From positions 29,429,502 through 29,493,501 of the forward strand of contig NC_059477.1 in assembly GCF_018139145.2 (NCBI RefSeq): a stretch of 64,000 bases of DNA. The letters run 5' to 3'. The stretch comes from Gymnogyps californianus (Eukaryota > Chordata > Aves > Accipitriformes > Cathartidae). The notes below the pieces were generated by a model that worked only from the letters and a program-made list of their open reading frames with translations, ran no database searches and was not told the origin of the DNA. Positions 38,505 through 51,986 of this stretch are shown one piece after another. The translations under genes were made by a program, and so were the position numbers. The number at the start of each line of letters is the position of its first letter. The stretch's first letter is position 1.

Positions 38505-41500
38505 ACAATTAAAGTATGTACATTCAGTACAGGGCAATTTCCATCTGATCACAAAGAAATAATCAAAGTGCTCTTAACTTATAATGTTCTTTCCCTCCCT
38601 CTTTTCTTGTTGGTTTAATCCTCAAGGGTTATAGCATTTTGGAACCATGAGCACTTGCATATTCTGAAATAAAACTTCTATTGCACAGTGTAAATTATTC
38701 AAGACTAGAGATCTAGGGTCCATTTCCTGTTGACTGACTGTGAGCAGATCCGCATAAGCAGTCATGATTGGCTCTTTATTTTCTCATTCTAATTGCAATC
38801 CCTTTTCACATGCAATTGCTTAGTAAAAAGCATACAGCACTTTGACATAGCCATGCCTGGGAAGATGATTTAATAAAACAGGACTAAACATGCCAGAATT
38901 TAAACTGCTGGGACAACTGATATTTAAGTTGATCAAACCAAAATAATAATAATTTCATCAACATAATTACTTTGTCCACCTCAAAATTCTATATATTTTT
39001 TAGTTCTTGTCTTCCTTCTCCTTCTTATCATGTTGAATTCAAGCAGATTTTAAAACAATATTGCTTCAAAATAGAATATCAAAATATTTAATTTTGAAAA
39101 TGTCAACATGAATTTTTATTGAAAAACAAACATATTTAAATGTATTTTGACTCAGACTTTTAGCCATACTTCAGCATGAATTCAAAATAACCTCAGACAA
39201 CTGAAATTTCATTTTTCTGCAAGGAACAGCTGTAGTCACAAGTACAAATGTCCTGCTATGACTTTGCCAGCACTTCTTTTTTCAGTCTTGGCTGCAATAA
39301 AGTAGTGCATGAGGGCAAAGAAAAGAAACTGAACCAGTTTTGTAGTTCTCTAAAAAGAACATTTTGAAAATGTTACATGGCATAATCTAAATTTGTTTAT
39401 TCAGTCTGGTGCTGTGACAGTCTATAGGTGTGATTTCTGTTTCAGATGTCCCTTCTCATATCTTGTTCATTCTCACAGTATCTTATACCTTTTTTCTTCT
39501 ATGCCCGAACATTCCTCTCCTTTTCAATGAAAAAAATACTAGTACTTCTCCTTCCCCCATCAGTGTCTTAACGTGAAATATCAAATAAGAGACTGAAACA
39601 TCATCACCTAGATTAAATTATCATTAGATTTGGATTATATGAGACAAGTCCCATTATCAAGATACAGAGTGAAAATAGCGGCATCATTTTAGCAGGGCGA
39701 AGCCCATATTTCATGGCTACAGTTCATCTCTGGTTCCCACAGAATTTCTTTTTTGTTCTAAAGTCTTTGCGATCTTTCTCTGTGTGTGTTTGCACACTCC
39801 TCTAAGCAAGTGTCACTGTATAAAAATACTTTTGTTTCTCACAGAGTTATGTCAAAAAGAACCACTGATATCTTATCGTCATGTCAGACTCCCAGTGTTT
39901 ATGGAGAATCTTCTACTGTGCAACAGCCTTCATGTTTCTTATGTGCCAAGCAAAGAAGTTAATTCATGTTGGTTGCTATGTCCTAAGGGCAGAAAGAAAT
40001 GGAGGCATTTTAGCAGTGCATCCCATGAGGTTGGCAGAGAGCAGTGGGCAGATTCCAAAATTAACCTTTAAAGAAGAGGTGGGAGACCTCATAGCTCTTC
40101 TCTAGTATATTTAATTCCAGCACTGTCCAGAAAAATTTGCTGCTTCTCCTATTGCATTCTTGTCATTGATATTACCAGAATATCCTACACGTTTTACTCC
40201 CACCTGACACTTTACATGTTGTTTTCCCTGTCTGACCCTAGGGATACACATGCTTCTGCTTTTCATCTCTGAAGTTCAATCAGATTTCTTTGTTATATTC
40301 AGATGTCAGTGTGGATAAAAATCCATTCCTTGCAAAATGCATTATTTGACTGGCAGAAGAAAATCACCTTTGATTTTGTTAAAGCTCCTGCTAACGCCAA
40401 TACTACTGTTGAATTTTATCCACATTTCACATATACGCTGGGAAAGAAGACGAAATGTCATTCCTCACAAGAACATGCTTCTAGAAGCCTTTCTCCCAAG
40501 TGTTCTCCCCCCAAAACTTTTCCCTCCAGGCAACTGTGAGATAAGAGACTCTATTGCAGAAAAACACTGTACTGAATTGTAGAAAATTGTAGACATAATT
40601 ATCCAAACTGTGCCCTAACACTAGTATTCAAATAACAAGTCATAAGTTATTCTTTCTACCTCATGCTATGTATTTCTCAGTTACCCACTGAAATTGTATT
40701 TACAATGCCACCAGCATAAACATTTACCATCAAACAAAGATGAACGCATAGGCCGTTTTATAGACTTATTTGTGAATTGTTGAGTCTATATTAGGGTCCT
40801 CCAATAAGCTTTGGGTTTTACAGGCGATGAACACATGATCAGAAAAAATGAGCATTTGCCTCTGCCCTGAACATATTATAGCATTTAAAAAAAAAACACA
40901 GGTAGAGAAGAATTCATTTCTCTTCACAGGGTTTGAGTGAATTCCAAACAGAATTAATAGTAAGTTTTCCATTAACTTAAATGGAGCTGGAAAAGATCAA
41001 TGCATGGGCTTTGCACTTATAATGGCAATGACATTACACTTGCTTTGAACAAAATAAGGAAAAGAATTGAATCCTGAAGTCTCAATAAGGCAAGATGAGT
41101 TGTGGATTAAATTCAGATTCAAATTAAGTTTAATACACTGGCATTACATTGCTGCTATGACTTGGTACACTGAAAACATGTTAATATGTTTCAGAGAAGC
41201 TGTAATGGAGTCCTGACTCTGCCAGACAGATCAGCTGGATCCAGTTGGACTTTGTCCTTACAATAAGCCCTCTAAAGAAGACCAAAAAGATACCTGAACA
41301 GGCGCTCCTGCTACCACAGTGGGAAGGAGAGTTGTGGAGACCGACTTCTGCCAGCAGAAGCAGTTGCCCCCTAATACATCACAATGGCATCTAGCATTTA
41401 TAAGGCCTATTTTGTTTCAGTTCAAAATATTGGAAATATCTTGCATTGCTATGCCTGCTGGGAGAAGGATTTTACTTATTCTGCAGGCTACTGCTGGGCC

Positions 41501-41684
41501 AGATGTTCATAAAGTTGGTGAGGAGACAGACGATTTCATGATATTTCAGACAAAAAAGAATGAAAAAAATTCCCACCTGGAATTTTAGAAGAGCAATTTA
41601 TGGCATTTTACTGTAAGAAATGCCAAAGAAAAGCCCACCGTTTGGACTCTGGTGTAGTTTAGAGGTCTCTGAGGAAAATAGCCT
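38505..41684. other. Unique AT-rich noncoding stretch
   Basis: No gene or clear repeat is seen. Frames such as 39784-40071 and 41319-41588 on the plus strand have no domain. The stretch around 38930-39140 is especially AT-rich. Confidence 0.5.
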
Positions 41685-41870
41685 TGGTGGTTAAGGCATT
41701 AAGCTGAGTGTTTAGAGTCCTAGGCTGAGCTTCTGGTGCTGCCCCATATTTCTTCTTTCTGTCACATTAGGCAGTTAATCTCTTACTGCTTGAGTTCTTC
41801 TTCTGTAGAGAGGGAATTACTACAGTCCTTTGCCTCACAAACCACTGTTAGGGTGATTTCAGGAGAGAGC
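41685..41870 (+). mobile_element. Ancient MIR-like CORE-SINE relic
   Basis: TTGGTGGTTAAGGCATTAAG...CTGAGCTTCTGGTGCTGCC is followed by CTGTCACATTAGGCAGTTAATCTCTTACTGCTTGAGTTCTTCTTCTGTAGAGAGGGAATTACTACAG. In order, these recall the tRNA-like head (GTGGTTAAG) and the conserved core (TGTGACCTTGGGCAAGT..., TCTGTAAAATGGGGATAATA) of MIR-type SINEs. The match is decayed but colinear over some 180 bp. MIR and related CORE-SINEs are known from birds as old fossils. Confidence 0.6.
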
Positions 41871-42264
41871 TTAGGTATCCGGATCTGGTTGTGATCTAGT
41901 CCCCAGTGCAGAAGTGGAGAATTGAGGGAGTAGCATCAGTAATGCATCCACTTTAACGTTTGCTTATGACAGTTTCTACAAAGAACAGTCTTTCACCCTC
42001 TATTCTCTATCCAGGTATCCATCTTGCAAACTCAGTGTTCCTCTGTCCTTTCCTGATTTCAGATCTGACATTGCTCAGTATTAAGTTTTACCTTCTCATC
42101 AGACTCCAGAGGCAGCAACAATGCAATCCATTCTGCATTAGGGAAAGACATCAGGCATTTAGACGTTGGCTTTAATCAGCATGGCAGAATAACATTACAG
42201 AAGAGTTTTCACTCTGGGAAGTAACATCATTGGCCGAGTAGTGCAACAAGCTGTGTGCCTACTG

Positions 42265-42316
42265 GAGCTGGGATCTAAACCAGGGTCCTCTATGCATGAG
42301 CCAACCTCTGAGTAGC
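42265..42316 (-). mobile_element. tRNA-derived SINE head, antisense
   Basis: Read on the minus strand, CTCAGAGGTTGGCTCATG is followed by CCTGGTTTAGATCCCAGCTC. These resemble the A box and B box of a tRNA-related polymerase III promoter, as in the head of old SINEs. The cloverleaf cannot be completed, so it is not a tRNA gene. It lies about 400 bp from the MIR-like relic, in the opposite orientation. Confidence 0.4.
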
Positions 42317-42319
42317 ATT

Positions 42320-45300
42320 TTCAGACAGGGAAAGGTTTGAATGAGAGCTCGTGGCCTGTGCAGTCTTGCACAGATGTAGCCTGGGATACTTCACTGGCAT
42401 GAGTAGGATTTTGCAGGTTTAGAGACAATCTTCTAAAAGAGGCGTGACAAGCCAGTTTCAATTTTCCCATCAAGTTGCTCCAAAACTTCTTTGAATCATT
42501 ATGTTAATGATGTCAGATCAAGATTTGTTTCACCGTTTTATGTCCATGGAAAGTTTTATGTGTCTGTCATATTTCATTACTTTTTATTTAATTTTTAAGA
42601 ATTTATCTTAAGAATTTCAATATTAAGCCTCAGGCCCATAGTTAGTATATATACTGAACCATACATACTGGGTTAATGTCTTAAAGTTGAAAGTCACAGC
42701 CTATCTTGCCGTATGTTTACACAAATGGCTGCAGACCGAATCCTTGCACTGGCTGCCTGCCAGCACTATGCTTCCTCCACTCCTTACTGAAGCCAAAGAA
42801 GTAGAAGGTGCTCAGCATTGCACTCCAGGCCAGTCTGGTGCTCTATATTATTTCTGAAATACAAGCTAATTACTTTTTGAGCTACCTTTTGCCAATATCT
42901 TGGTTTATATAAAGCATGTGGTGATAGCCGGTGGTATATGTGAGAAAGATAGCTAGAGCTGTTACCTGGACCTAGCTACTTTGTGATTTCACAGCTGAAC
43001 TCACACAGCCACCCTTTACTTTTTCTCAGCTTTATGTTATATTTTCATGCCACCATCAGTGGGTTTCCTGCCATAGGTGGCATTTCTTTATACCCCGAAG
43101 AATCTTTACAACGTATCATCCATGAGATTAGGAAGTTACTGAAGTAAATACAGACAGCTGTGTGTGACAGCTTTGCAAATGAATGCTTTTGCTGGACAGT
43201 TAAGCTTGTAACCAGGGCACTCTGTATTTCATAACAGTGGGGAGAAACCTTGTTTAATGGGGTTGTTAGATTGAGGATAAAGGTATTTCGGGAGGAGATA
43301 TGCATATTATTTTGGAAACTCTAAAAAATGTAGATGGTAGCTTCTAAGGAAGGCTAGCAAATTGTCAAGGTGCGACTCTAGGCATTCACTGTCGGCTGCT
43401 GTTGAGGACCGATCCTTAGGCAAGAAGTTCCCTTAGTCTGAAACAGTTTGTCCATTTTCATCTGTACTCCATCTTTTCTGTAGTAGATGAGATCCGACTT
43501 ATACTTTTGGAAATAGTGTCCATAACCCCACACTGCTGTCCTGTCACTGCATTGTAAAGACTCAGCAAGACATGGTACTTTATGTATGCGTTTATTTAAA
43601 GCACGTTATATATCAAAAGATCCCTGAATTTATGGCAGTTTGGTAATCAAGCCATTTGAATTAACTTGATCAAAAGTGCAATAAAGGAGGTTTCATGCAA
43701 TCCTGGCTCCTACTGTGTATATTGAGCGTGAGGAAGTCTGTCCTCATACTCTAGTCAAGTTACTCCACAAGCGAGTTAAAGATTTATTTTAATCACATAT
43801 TTTACTGCTTACACACATGCTTGTGCATGTCTAAAATCACACTTATAGTTAGCCCAGTGTCTTTCAATTTTTATCAATAATAATAAAAGCTGCATATCCC
43901 CACAGAAAAGGTGTCCCTTTGCTCTCATTTCTTCATATTATTTTCAAGCCTTTTGCAATACTGATTCTCCCAGGAGTGAACACTACAAAGATCTAGCATC
44001 AGCTTTGATGTAATATATCATAAACTCAGTCCATATTTCATGCAGGAAGCCTCAGAGACTGATAGAACAACTCTGTGTTGTTCTTAAATTTCCATGGATA
44101 CAATATCCTGAGGTGTGCAGTAGGCCCATCTGATATTTAGGGCTGGTTGCTTAACCTTTGAATCTAGGCATCATGCTGGTACAAAATGGAAAGGCAATAA
44201 TTACCAGAATTAGAAAAAATAATGGGAATTTATTAATGAATCATCTTTCCCCTGAAGCTGTACTGTAGCAAGAAATAATCACAATAATAAGGAACAGTGT
44301 TATTATTGGACCACATTATGAACACCAGTGATTTTGTACCAAGCTTTTACTGTCAGGGGAATGGTTCATTAACCACAAAGAACACTTCACATTAGGGTTT
44401 CAGTTTATCTGGCCAATTTAGACATTGTTTAAGTAATTTTTAATTAAAATTGGGATTCTGCATTTTGGAATGGTGTACTGGTTCAAAGGCATTATAAGCA
44501 CAATTACTACAATCAAGTTGTTAGTAAATGTTTTTGTTCCAGATAAAGGTTGGACACTGGTCAATCTGTTAAGCAGCCATTCTGGCCTACCCTGCAGTTT
44601 CAGTTCCAATTAGGAGGGGGGTGGATGAGAAGAGGAGGAGAAGGACAAAACCTTTTCATAACATAGAAGTTTTTTTATTTGGCAAGGGGTAAATAAAGGA
44701 AATTCCCTGGAAAGTGCATTATAGACAGGGAAGGAAGAATTTTGGTTGTAACCTTAATATCAAAAACTGAGTTCTTTTGATCAAGCCAGCTGTATGTCAC
44801 ATTTTTGCTGTGGTAAATATCCTTTAGGGGATGAAATTGAAGCTGGGAAAAAAATTTCACTTACATTGTTCACAGTATTTCATCCCATTACAGGATAATA
44901 TAAAATTAATGAAAATTGCCTTTAGTCTGGAGAGGAGCCCTAGCCTCCCAAGCACCAGGCAAGAAAGATGCCAGTGCTGTATTTTAAGGAGGATTCGGAT
45001 TAAACCCCCAGTCAGTGTAAACATCATATAATTTCATGGACTTCTATGTCTCAACACCTGCTGAGGATCTGTCACAACTGAAGTGTGGGGTTCACACCAT
45101 TTTAGACCTCATTTAAAATGGGAAGCAAACGTAATCCATGACTGTAGGTACTTTTTCCTGTAAATAAACCAAACTGTACATGAAGATATGCCATCAGTAT
45201 GAAATACTAATTCAAGTTCATTAAGATCAGACATCAGTGAGTTTGCTGTGAGTGTTCACACTGCTTACACTCACCTGGCAGCCAAACTGAGCTCAAAGGG

Positions 45301-45629
45301 CCAGCATCACTTTCAAGATGGATGCAGTCAGGGAACCTCACTGAGCTGCAACTCATGTCTTGTGGTAGGGGCACTGGAAGGATATAGGCTGTGTCTGCAT
45401 GAACTGGGGATTCTGGTGCAAGCAATGCCTGTCTAACTATGATGTCGTTAGAAACTGCGAAAAGTCAGATTAAAAAAACTTTATAGGTAGAAAGAGTCTT
45501 TCTAGACTATAGACCTTCAGGCTATAACAAACTGTATGTGGGTGGAGGGTAGAATGATGGCCACTGTAATATTAAAAAACTAGACGTCAGAAAGGCGCTT
45601 CAATGTACCTAATCTGTCATCCTTCTAAG
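42320..45629. other. Unique noncoding stretch
   Basis: No gene or RNA is supported. Short frames of up to 86 codons lack domains. The block at about 44400-44620 is AT-rich but of high complexity. That makes it a possible conserved noncoding element, a guess that sequence alone cannot confirm. Confidence 0.45.
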
Positions 45630-45700
45630 CAGTGCTGAAGCACATGCTTCAGGAAGTGGGTGCTTAAAATTAAGCATATGCTTCAATTTTCAGTCCTGAA
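45630..45700. repeat. Palindromic repeat relic (GAAGCACATGCTTC type)
   Basis: GAAGCACATGCTTC (45638-45651) and TGCTTAAAATTAAGCA (45661-45676) are exact palindromes set side by side and followed by TATGCTTCAATTTTCAG. By recall this resembles an old sauropsid repeat made of CACGTGCTTAA...TTAAGCACGTG blocks. The family name is unknown to me. Confidence 0.4.
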
Positions 45701-48700
45701 GAGGAATAGGTTTTTAAACACGGGTTTTAGAGAGGGGGATTCATGTTGTGGCAAACTTGCCTTTCTAATTAGCCAGACAAAACTGTTGAGTTCATCAGCT
45801 GTGAAGCTGATTTACACCAAAGGTATCTAATTCATTTTCTTCCTCTTGAGATTAATCGTGATAAATCTCTTCCAAATGTGCTAAATAATGAAATGAAATG
45901 AAACATATTCTTCATGCCTAAACGGATGGTTTCTTACATCCTAATGGAATATTGTTGAAGAATTACAATAGACAGAAATGGTTCAAATATACTTGTTAAG
46001 AAGTAATAACAAACAGGTAAAGAAAGACCACAGGGACTCCACTAGGCCAGTTTCTCTTTGATTTCCTCATTTTAATTCACCTATTTTCTTCACACTATTC
46101 CCTTTGCTTTCTTCGCTAAAGAAGTAATTGAGATGTCCTTTGAAGATTCTAATGACTCCTGAAGTCATATTTTTGTTGTAGTTTATTTCACGTGTGTGTT
46201 CCTCCACAGGAAACAGCTGTGTCTTCTAAATGTGAGAGAAGACTTTTTAGAGATCTCTGATGGCAAAAGAAGGGGTAGGGATGGGGGATGAGTGTGTAGG
46301 GGAGATGTGAAGGAGAGAAAATTCTGATGGTTCTATTTACTGAATGTATTTAAAATGCCTTTCCTTTCAGGGAAGCCGAGAGGCATAGCCTGTGATGCTG
46401 TTCCCCTCAGCCTTGCTGCACTCAATGACTGTTGACTTGGATAATGGAACAGGGAAGTAAGTGCTTGTCCCACCCTAGCTTTAGTTTTGATGTCACAAAA
46501 ACCTTATACACACACAAGTTAAACAGGATTTCCCCTTCCTTAGAGAGGTTTAGTGGAGTAAATACATCCAAATGTGCCCTCTCTGAGATGTTCTGTAGAC
46601 CTAGTCAGCTTTCCCATTTGCTCTGACATTAGAGTTTCTTGAGGCTGTCTTCTTCATCAGGGACTCTAAAGTTACTCTTAGTGGTAGGGCTTCAAACAAC
46701 ACATCTCTCAGCTCCTAATTATATAAGCACATCTATCATTTCTTTCCTACAGGTAGTTTTCTCTGAGTTTTTCTGGAGTGTCCTGTTCTTCTTAACATCT
46801 CCTTCTACCCAGTGTCCATTAAATGCTCCCTATTTGCAGTACTGTTAGTGGCCTTGGAGATCAGACTCAGGTCTCCACTTGTCTCTACAGAGAGCTGCCT
46901 CTAATTCCCATTTAATCTGCATGACAGGCAGCAGACCTTGCCTCTGCTATCAAAAAGAGAGCTCTTCTATCTAAAAAACAACATATGACAAGCTCCCAAA
47001 CCTGGGAGATAAAAATTGGCATCTAAAAATAAGGTGCCCATGTTTAACAGCAGGGGTAATAACAGAACAAGTTGCATAACATAGTAGTAAACAGTTATAG
47101 ATAGTTATATGATGCAGACTGATACACACAAAGCAAACCAGAAATTTAAAAATCATGGTCGGTAGCCCAGAACAGAAGAGACAGTAGCATGAGATGGTGA
47201 AAGACAATCCAGAAGTCAGGAGGATAAAGTCTCCCACTGGAGCATGAGGAAAAGGTGGTAAAAAAGAAACCAAGGTGTCAAAACAGAATCAGATGTTCTG
47301 ATTTCTTCAAAGTCTTTTGTGGCAGTTTTCAAACTGGTATCATGAATGCCAATCAGATGTGGGCACCTAATTCAATTTATCTTCTTTGAAAGTTCCCAGA
47401 ATGCAAATCTATCCAAATTAAGAGCCAGAAAAAGAGGTGGTGGGGGCTGGAGGAAGAAACACAAAAGCTTAAAAAGATTGATATTTCTTTTCACTCATCT
47501 TCTTCTGTATGATGAATTGAATTTCTGTTAGTAACTAGGCACTTTTGCAGACGCTTATTTAATGTCATGCAGGGGAGAGGCAGTAGGTGTGGGCAAGAGA
47601 GGTGAGTCATACCTTGCTCAAGAGGGAACCTGCTGTGATGTTCATAATGCACTGAATTAAGTTCAGAAATGTGAAAGATTCTTTTTCTCTTGTTCCTACA
47701 CCTTTTCTTTTCTCTGGTCTGACAGACACCCAAATTCATGACAGCTTCTTAATACTCATTTGTACCATTGATAATTAGGCCTGAATACAAGTCTAATTCT
47801 GAAACATGATAAATTGTTCCTCATTTTTACATAAATACAGTAAAAATTTATTGTCTTATGTATGTGTAGTTGCCTGGTGCAGAGGCAAGACCTCCTCTCT
47901 GCAGTGAACTGGGAACTTGGCTACCTCTCCCAGCAGCAGTCCAAACTGGCTGCAGCGTATGTTGTAACAGTCTCCAGATTTAAAGATGCGAGGGCAGTCA
48001 TCTGGCTGTTTCTTTACTGGAACATCCTTTTCTGATGATCTGAATAAAAACCAGACTGTTTGGGGTTTAAATCAGGGGAGCCTGTACCACCACAGTGCTC
48101 TGTCATTATAAGACTGGAAGTTGTCTGGTATCCTACATTGCCATCTGGTATGTAGAAAATAGGAGATTTTGATGTTTGAGGGAAAAAAGCTCTGGCAAAC
48201 TTATGGAAGAGGTATGATTTGTTTCCCTTGTTTCATTATAATGATTTGTAAGCAGATTCAAATGTCATTTGTAAGGTTCAAACTGAAGTTACTTAAGCAA
48301 GGAGGAAGAGAGGGTTGGTGACAGGAATGAAAGACTTCTCTCTTTCGAGACCCTACTGGGAGGCCCTTGTGAATATAAGCCATCAATTCAAATTAAAAAT
48401 AAAAGCTGCAGTCTGGGATGTTTTATGGGGGCACCACCAGGCCTTAAGTTTCACTTTCTCCCTTATTTATTTATTTTCTCTGTGAGCCAGTTGTCCATGC
48501 AGAACATGACAGTTAATTACACCTCTCTGTTTCCCTCTGACAAACAAAGCACAAGTAATGCCAGCAGGGATTAAACTGTTTGCTTTTGGTTTACAAGGAA
48601 TTAAAGCATGTGTGCAGTAAATTTTCCCATAAAGGTCTTTCCTAAAGCCATAGACTGGGGAAATAATATTAGCAGCTAACACTGTGGACACAGAGCTCAG

Positions 48701-48756
48701 TTCAACAACCTTTAAATAAACGTCCAATATGTTTTCCCCTCCAGATGGGCTTTACT
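45701..48756. other. Noncoding stretch with a possible noncoding exon
   Basis: No coding gene is seen. At 46371-46456 a pyrimidine-rich acceptor (CCTTTCAG) and a strong donor (GGGAA|GTAAGT) bound 86 bp that carry stops in all three plus frames, so any exon there would be noncoding. The rest is unremarkable. Confidence 0.35.
46371..46456 (+). other. Candidate noncoding exon
   Basis: The acceptor AATGCCTTTCCTTTCAG and the consensus donor GAA|GTAAGT are 86 bp apart. All plus-strand frames have stops, so it would fit only an untranslated exon or a long noncoding RNA. Including it would break the coding chain proposed from the other candidate exons. Confidence 0.2.
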
Positions 48757-48960
48757 CAAGGTGTGTCTACATGGGCTTCAGCAGGCTGATGTCTACCCGT
48801 GCACCCTGCCAGCCAAACACGTCCACATCCGCAGCCAGTCTGAGAGCCCCAGGCAGGTTCATGACCCAGGTCTAGTGCTGCACTGACCACAGCTTACATT
48901 GTTTCCAGGTCAGAACCTATTTACACCCACCCAGCTCTAGGTGCAAGCAGGACAGCACAC
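48757..48960. mobile_element. Probable relic of a hAT-type nonautonomous DNA transposon
   Basis: CAAGGTGTGTCTACATGGGCT at the left, and the repeated GTCTAC/GTCCAC and AGCCAGTCTGAG words, recall palindromic hAT-like elements of turtles and crocodiles that start with AAGGTGTGTCTACA and carry CAG/TGTAGACA ends. The copy is too decayed to place its right end or target duplication. The call rests on recall of the left end only. Confidence 0.3.
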
Positions 48961-51717
48961 ACATCGCAGCAGGACTGCGAATTCAGTTCTGAATTCAGGA
49001 TGTTTTGGTCATGGGCGTGCTCCCCGTAACTCTACCACTTGCTTGTCTTGGCTGAATTACCTCCTGTCCAAATGCTCTTTTCTAGTTGTTTGTAACAAGA
49101 CCTGATATGTTCAAAAGAACCAGGTCTCCGTGAGAAGGCTGAGGAGCCACTAATGGGGCCGATTAATCTATCTACAGCTGGTTCAAATCTGTCCAATGCT
49201 GTCGACCAGAGGAAGTGCCGTAGATCGATCTGATGGTATCAAACAGTATCTTACCTAAACTCTTATTAAATCAGGCCCATAGGAAGTTAGTTTCCTACGA
49301 TGGCCGTTTTGAAGAAAGTCTGCTCCAGTCCGTTTGTGCAAGGCTCAGGCTGTCTGAGACATGGGAGATCACTGCTGAATCAGATCTCTTGACAGCTGTA
49401 GGAAGAGGACCCCAGGTCTAACCAGGCCTGAGTGCTGGGAGCCCCTCCTTCTGAGCAAAGCAGGTTCAGTTCCAGCACAAGACTGCTCTGAACACTCAAC
49501 AGTGGCCTTTTCTGCAAGCACAGCAGAAACCCATCGGCCCTGCGTGGGGTCCCTGGCAGGAACATCCCCGGAGAAAGGGGGAGCGGAGGTGCGGAGGGGA
49601 ACTCAGCTGAAGTCACAAGCTTGACAGCTTAAAAATGATCAAAAATCGTGCTTTAAGTGACAGGGACCAGGAAGAGGGATGAAAGGGGATTGAGAAAGTG
49701 GGCTATGTGGTGGGTTGTCTAAATAAAGTGCTTGAGCTGTAAATGGAGTAATTCTGGCAAAAAAACTACACTCCACCTCTATAGGATTACCCACAGAAGA
49801 GCCACATGAAGGTAGCAGCATAGGGGAAGATTGCTAATGCTTTAGATTTTCTGTGGAAAACCAAGAATCAGTGCCAAAAGATATTACATGTATTTTATCA
49901 AAGAAAAATCTAGAAAGGATACACAAACACAGATTCTTGCTCAAGAAATCCATAATCCATAGATATCTGGAGCCTGGGAAAACACAGCAGGAAAAATACC
50001 ATTGTATGTTTGTCCTTTTCTAGCACACTGGCTACATAATTATGCACGCTGGAAAATTCCTTTCATGCATATTTTGAAAATAAAAAGTAGTCTTTCGCTT
50101 CAGATTGTTGTCAGTAACTGTTATCGAAAACTTGAAATCATTAAGGAAAAAAAAAGAAGAGAAAAAGAAATTCCAGAGCACACTTGTTTAAGGTGCAGGG
50201 AGACTGGAAAAACCAGCAACAGATTGAAAGGAAAAGGCACTGCAGGTGTAATATTTAATGGAGTGTTAATTGTGCAGTGGCTAAAAATAAATAGGCAGCA
50301 GAGAGATTGTTTTTGGGTGAGTGGCTGATTGCAAGTGCTAAGCTCTACAATTAGCACTAAAAATGAGCTCACTTTTCTGTGCTGCAGTTTGTATAAGGAG
50401 TTAGATGGACTTCTCTGTGCAAACTCTTATCAAACACATACTGAGGAGGATAACAAGCCACAGGCTGTGGTTTCTGGTAGTCTACCTACTATTTATTCTA
50501 GTGTTTAGGAATATGAACCACCCCTTAATCTCAAAACCTCATGTCTTATATTCAACGTGAACTGAACTTCTGTTTAATGACAAACTGAATTATTTCAAGC
50601 AGAAGGGTAAGAGCACTTTAATTAATTAATTAATTAATTTAATAGCACTTTAATTGTTAACATTGGTCCCTATTCTAATGATGATCAATAGGCAGGAAAG
50701 TCTTTTTAGTGTTAGAGATTTGACAGTGTATGTTAACATACAAACTGTGAGACTCACACCTGAGGATCACCATACGGTATATTTTATCTCAAATTGTGCT
50801 TCAGGTTTAGAGCTGAACAAGCTACACCAAATTAAGCCCTTCTTCTTTATGCTTGCAAAATATTCATCATCTACAGCAATGTTCATTAATCCCAATCATT
50901 CAATGAATGTTTTTTGCAAATGCTGCAAATCCATGGATTGTTCAAAAGTTCCATTTTGTGACTATTATCCTGAATGTCTTCTGTTCTAATTCTTTATTTA
51001 TAGTTTGTGTTAGCTGCCTAAAATGATAAGATAATGTTTGTGTTGCATGGCCATCTATAAACCGCACGAGGATTTGACAAGGTGACTTTTGAAATTTCCA
51101 TTGCATGCACATCTGCAGTTGGATTTGCATAGATGTTCTTAACTCCTTGCCTATTACACTGCAGTGAACAAAATTTCATTGCCGTGAGTATTTTGACAGA
51201 GCAAATAAAAAGGCACAGAAGCTACAGTTACAGCAACCATATAAGTGGATGCATTAGATAAAGCAGTAAGTACCATTGAAGCAAATCCTTTAGTTTTATT
51301 TGGAGCAATGTCTCTATCTACTGTTTTTGTCAGATTTCTGCCATGATTTTGTCTCTTGCATTAATTTTGGAATCAAGCTAGCAAAGAAAACAGCTAAAGG
51401 CACAAGCAGCTTTTGTTTCTTGGACTGGTCCGTTCATTTGGAAATGAATATACATGAGTAATATGCAGACATGACACACATAAACGTACATGAATAGCCT
51501 GCTACAAAGTTTTTTCTAAATCCATCACCCCTTGTTCTTCTTTAGATTCAGGCATGTTTGGTTTGGGTTTCCCTGTACCATTATACCAACCATTCTGTTA
51601 TGGATAGATAAATAATACGTACTTATGTGTATATATATACATAGATTTCTTTATAAAAGATGATGTCTGGGTAAAAATTTTGGCCAGTATGGTAGCCCTG
51701 ATATAACTGTACATTAA
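48961..51717. other. Unique noncoding stretch
   Basis: No gene is supported. An AATT tetranucleotide block lies at about 50619-50641, flanked by the direct repeat AGCACTTTAATT. Frames such as 50002-50328 and 50654-50989 on the plus strand show no domain. Confidence 0.5.
50619..50641. repeat. (TTAA)n microsatellite
   Basis: About five AATT units lie between two copies of GCACTTTAATT, the second at about 50645, so the array probably grew by slippage inside a small duplication. Confidence 0.9.
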
Positions 51718-51763
51718 TAACAATTAGTATTGTTATTAATTAACAATTAATATTGTTATTAAG
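51718..51763. repeat. Tandem pair of 23-bp AT-rich units
   Basis: TAACAATTAGTATTGTTATT and TAACAATTAATATTGTTATT head two adjacent 23-bp units that differ at very few positions. Each has AACAAT/ATTGTT arms and can fold into a small hairpin. Confidence 0.75.
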
Positions 51764-51986
51764 GGGCTGATCCTTGCGAAAAACACTAGTCATTTTTTAA
51801 GTTACTCCTTTAAGTAAATAATGTCACGGGTTGGTTGGGGTAAGGGAGTCAAAGGACTAGGTCTTAAACTTGTGTTGTTTATTATTTATGTTGTTACTAT
51901 TGCTATTTAAAGATACTCAAGTATAACGCAACCCCTGGTTATATTTCTACGAGAAGACATTTGTATAGATTTGTTTTTTCTTCCAG

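Noticed and set aside
42265..42316. Possible tRNA gene on the minus strand
   Set aside because: Only A-box and B-box-like words are present. The acceptor stem and anticodon arm cannot be built, so a SINE head is the better reading.
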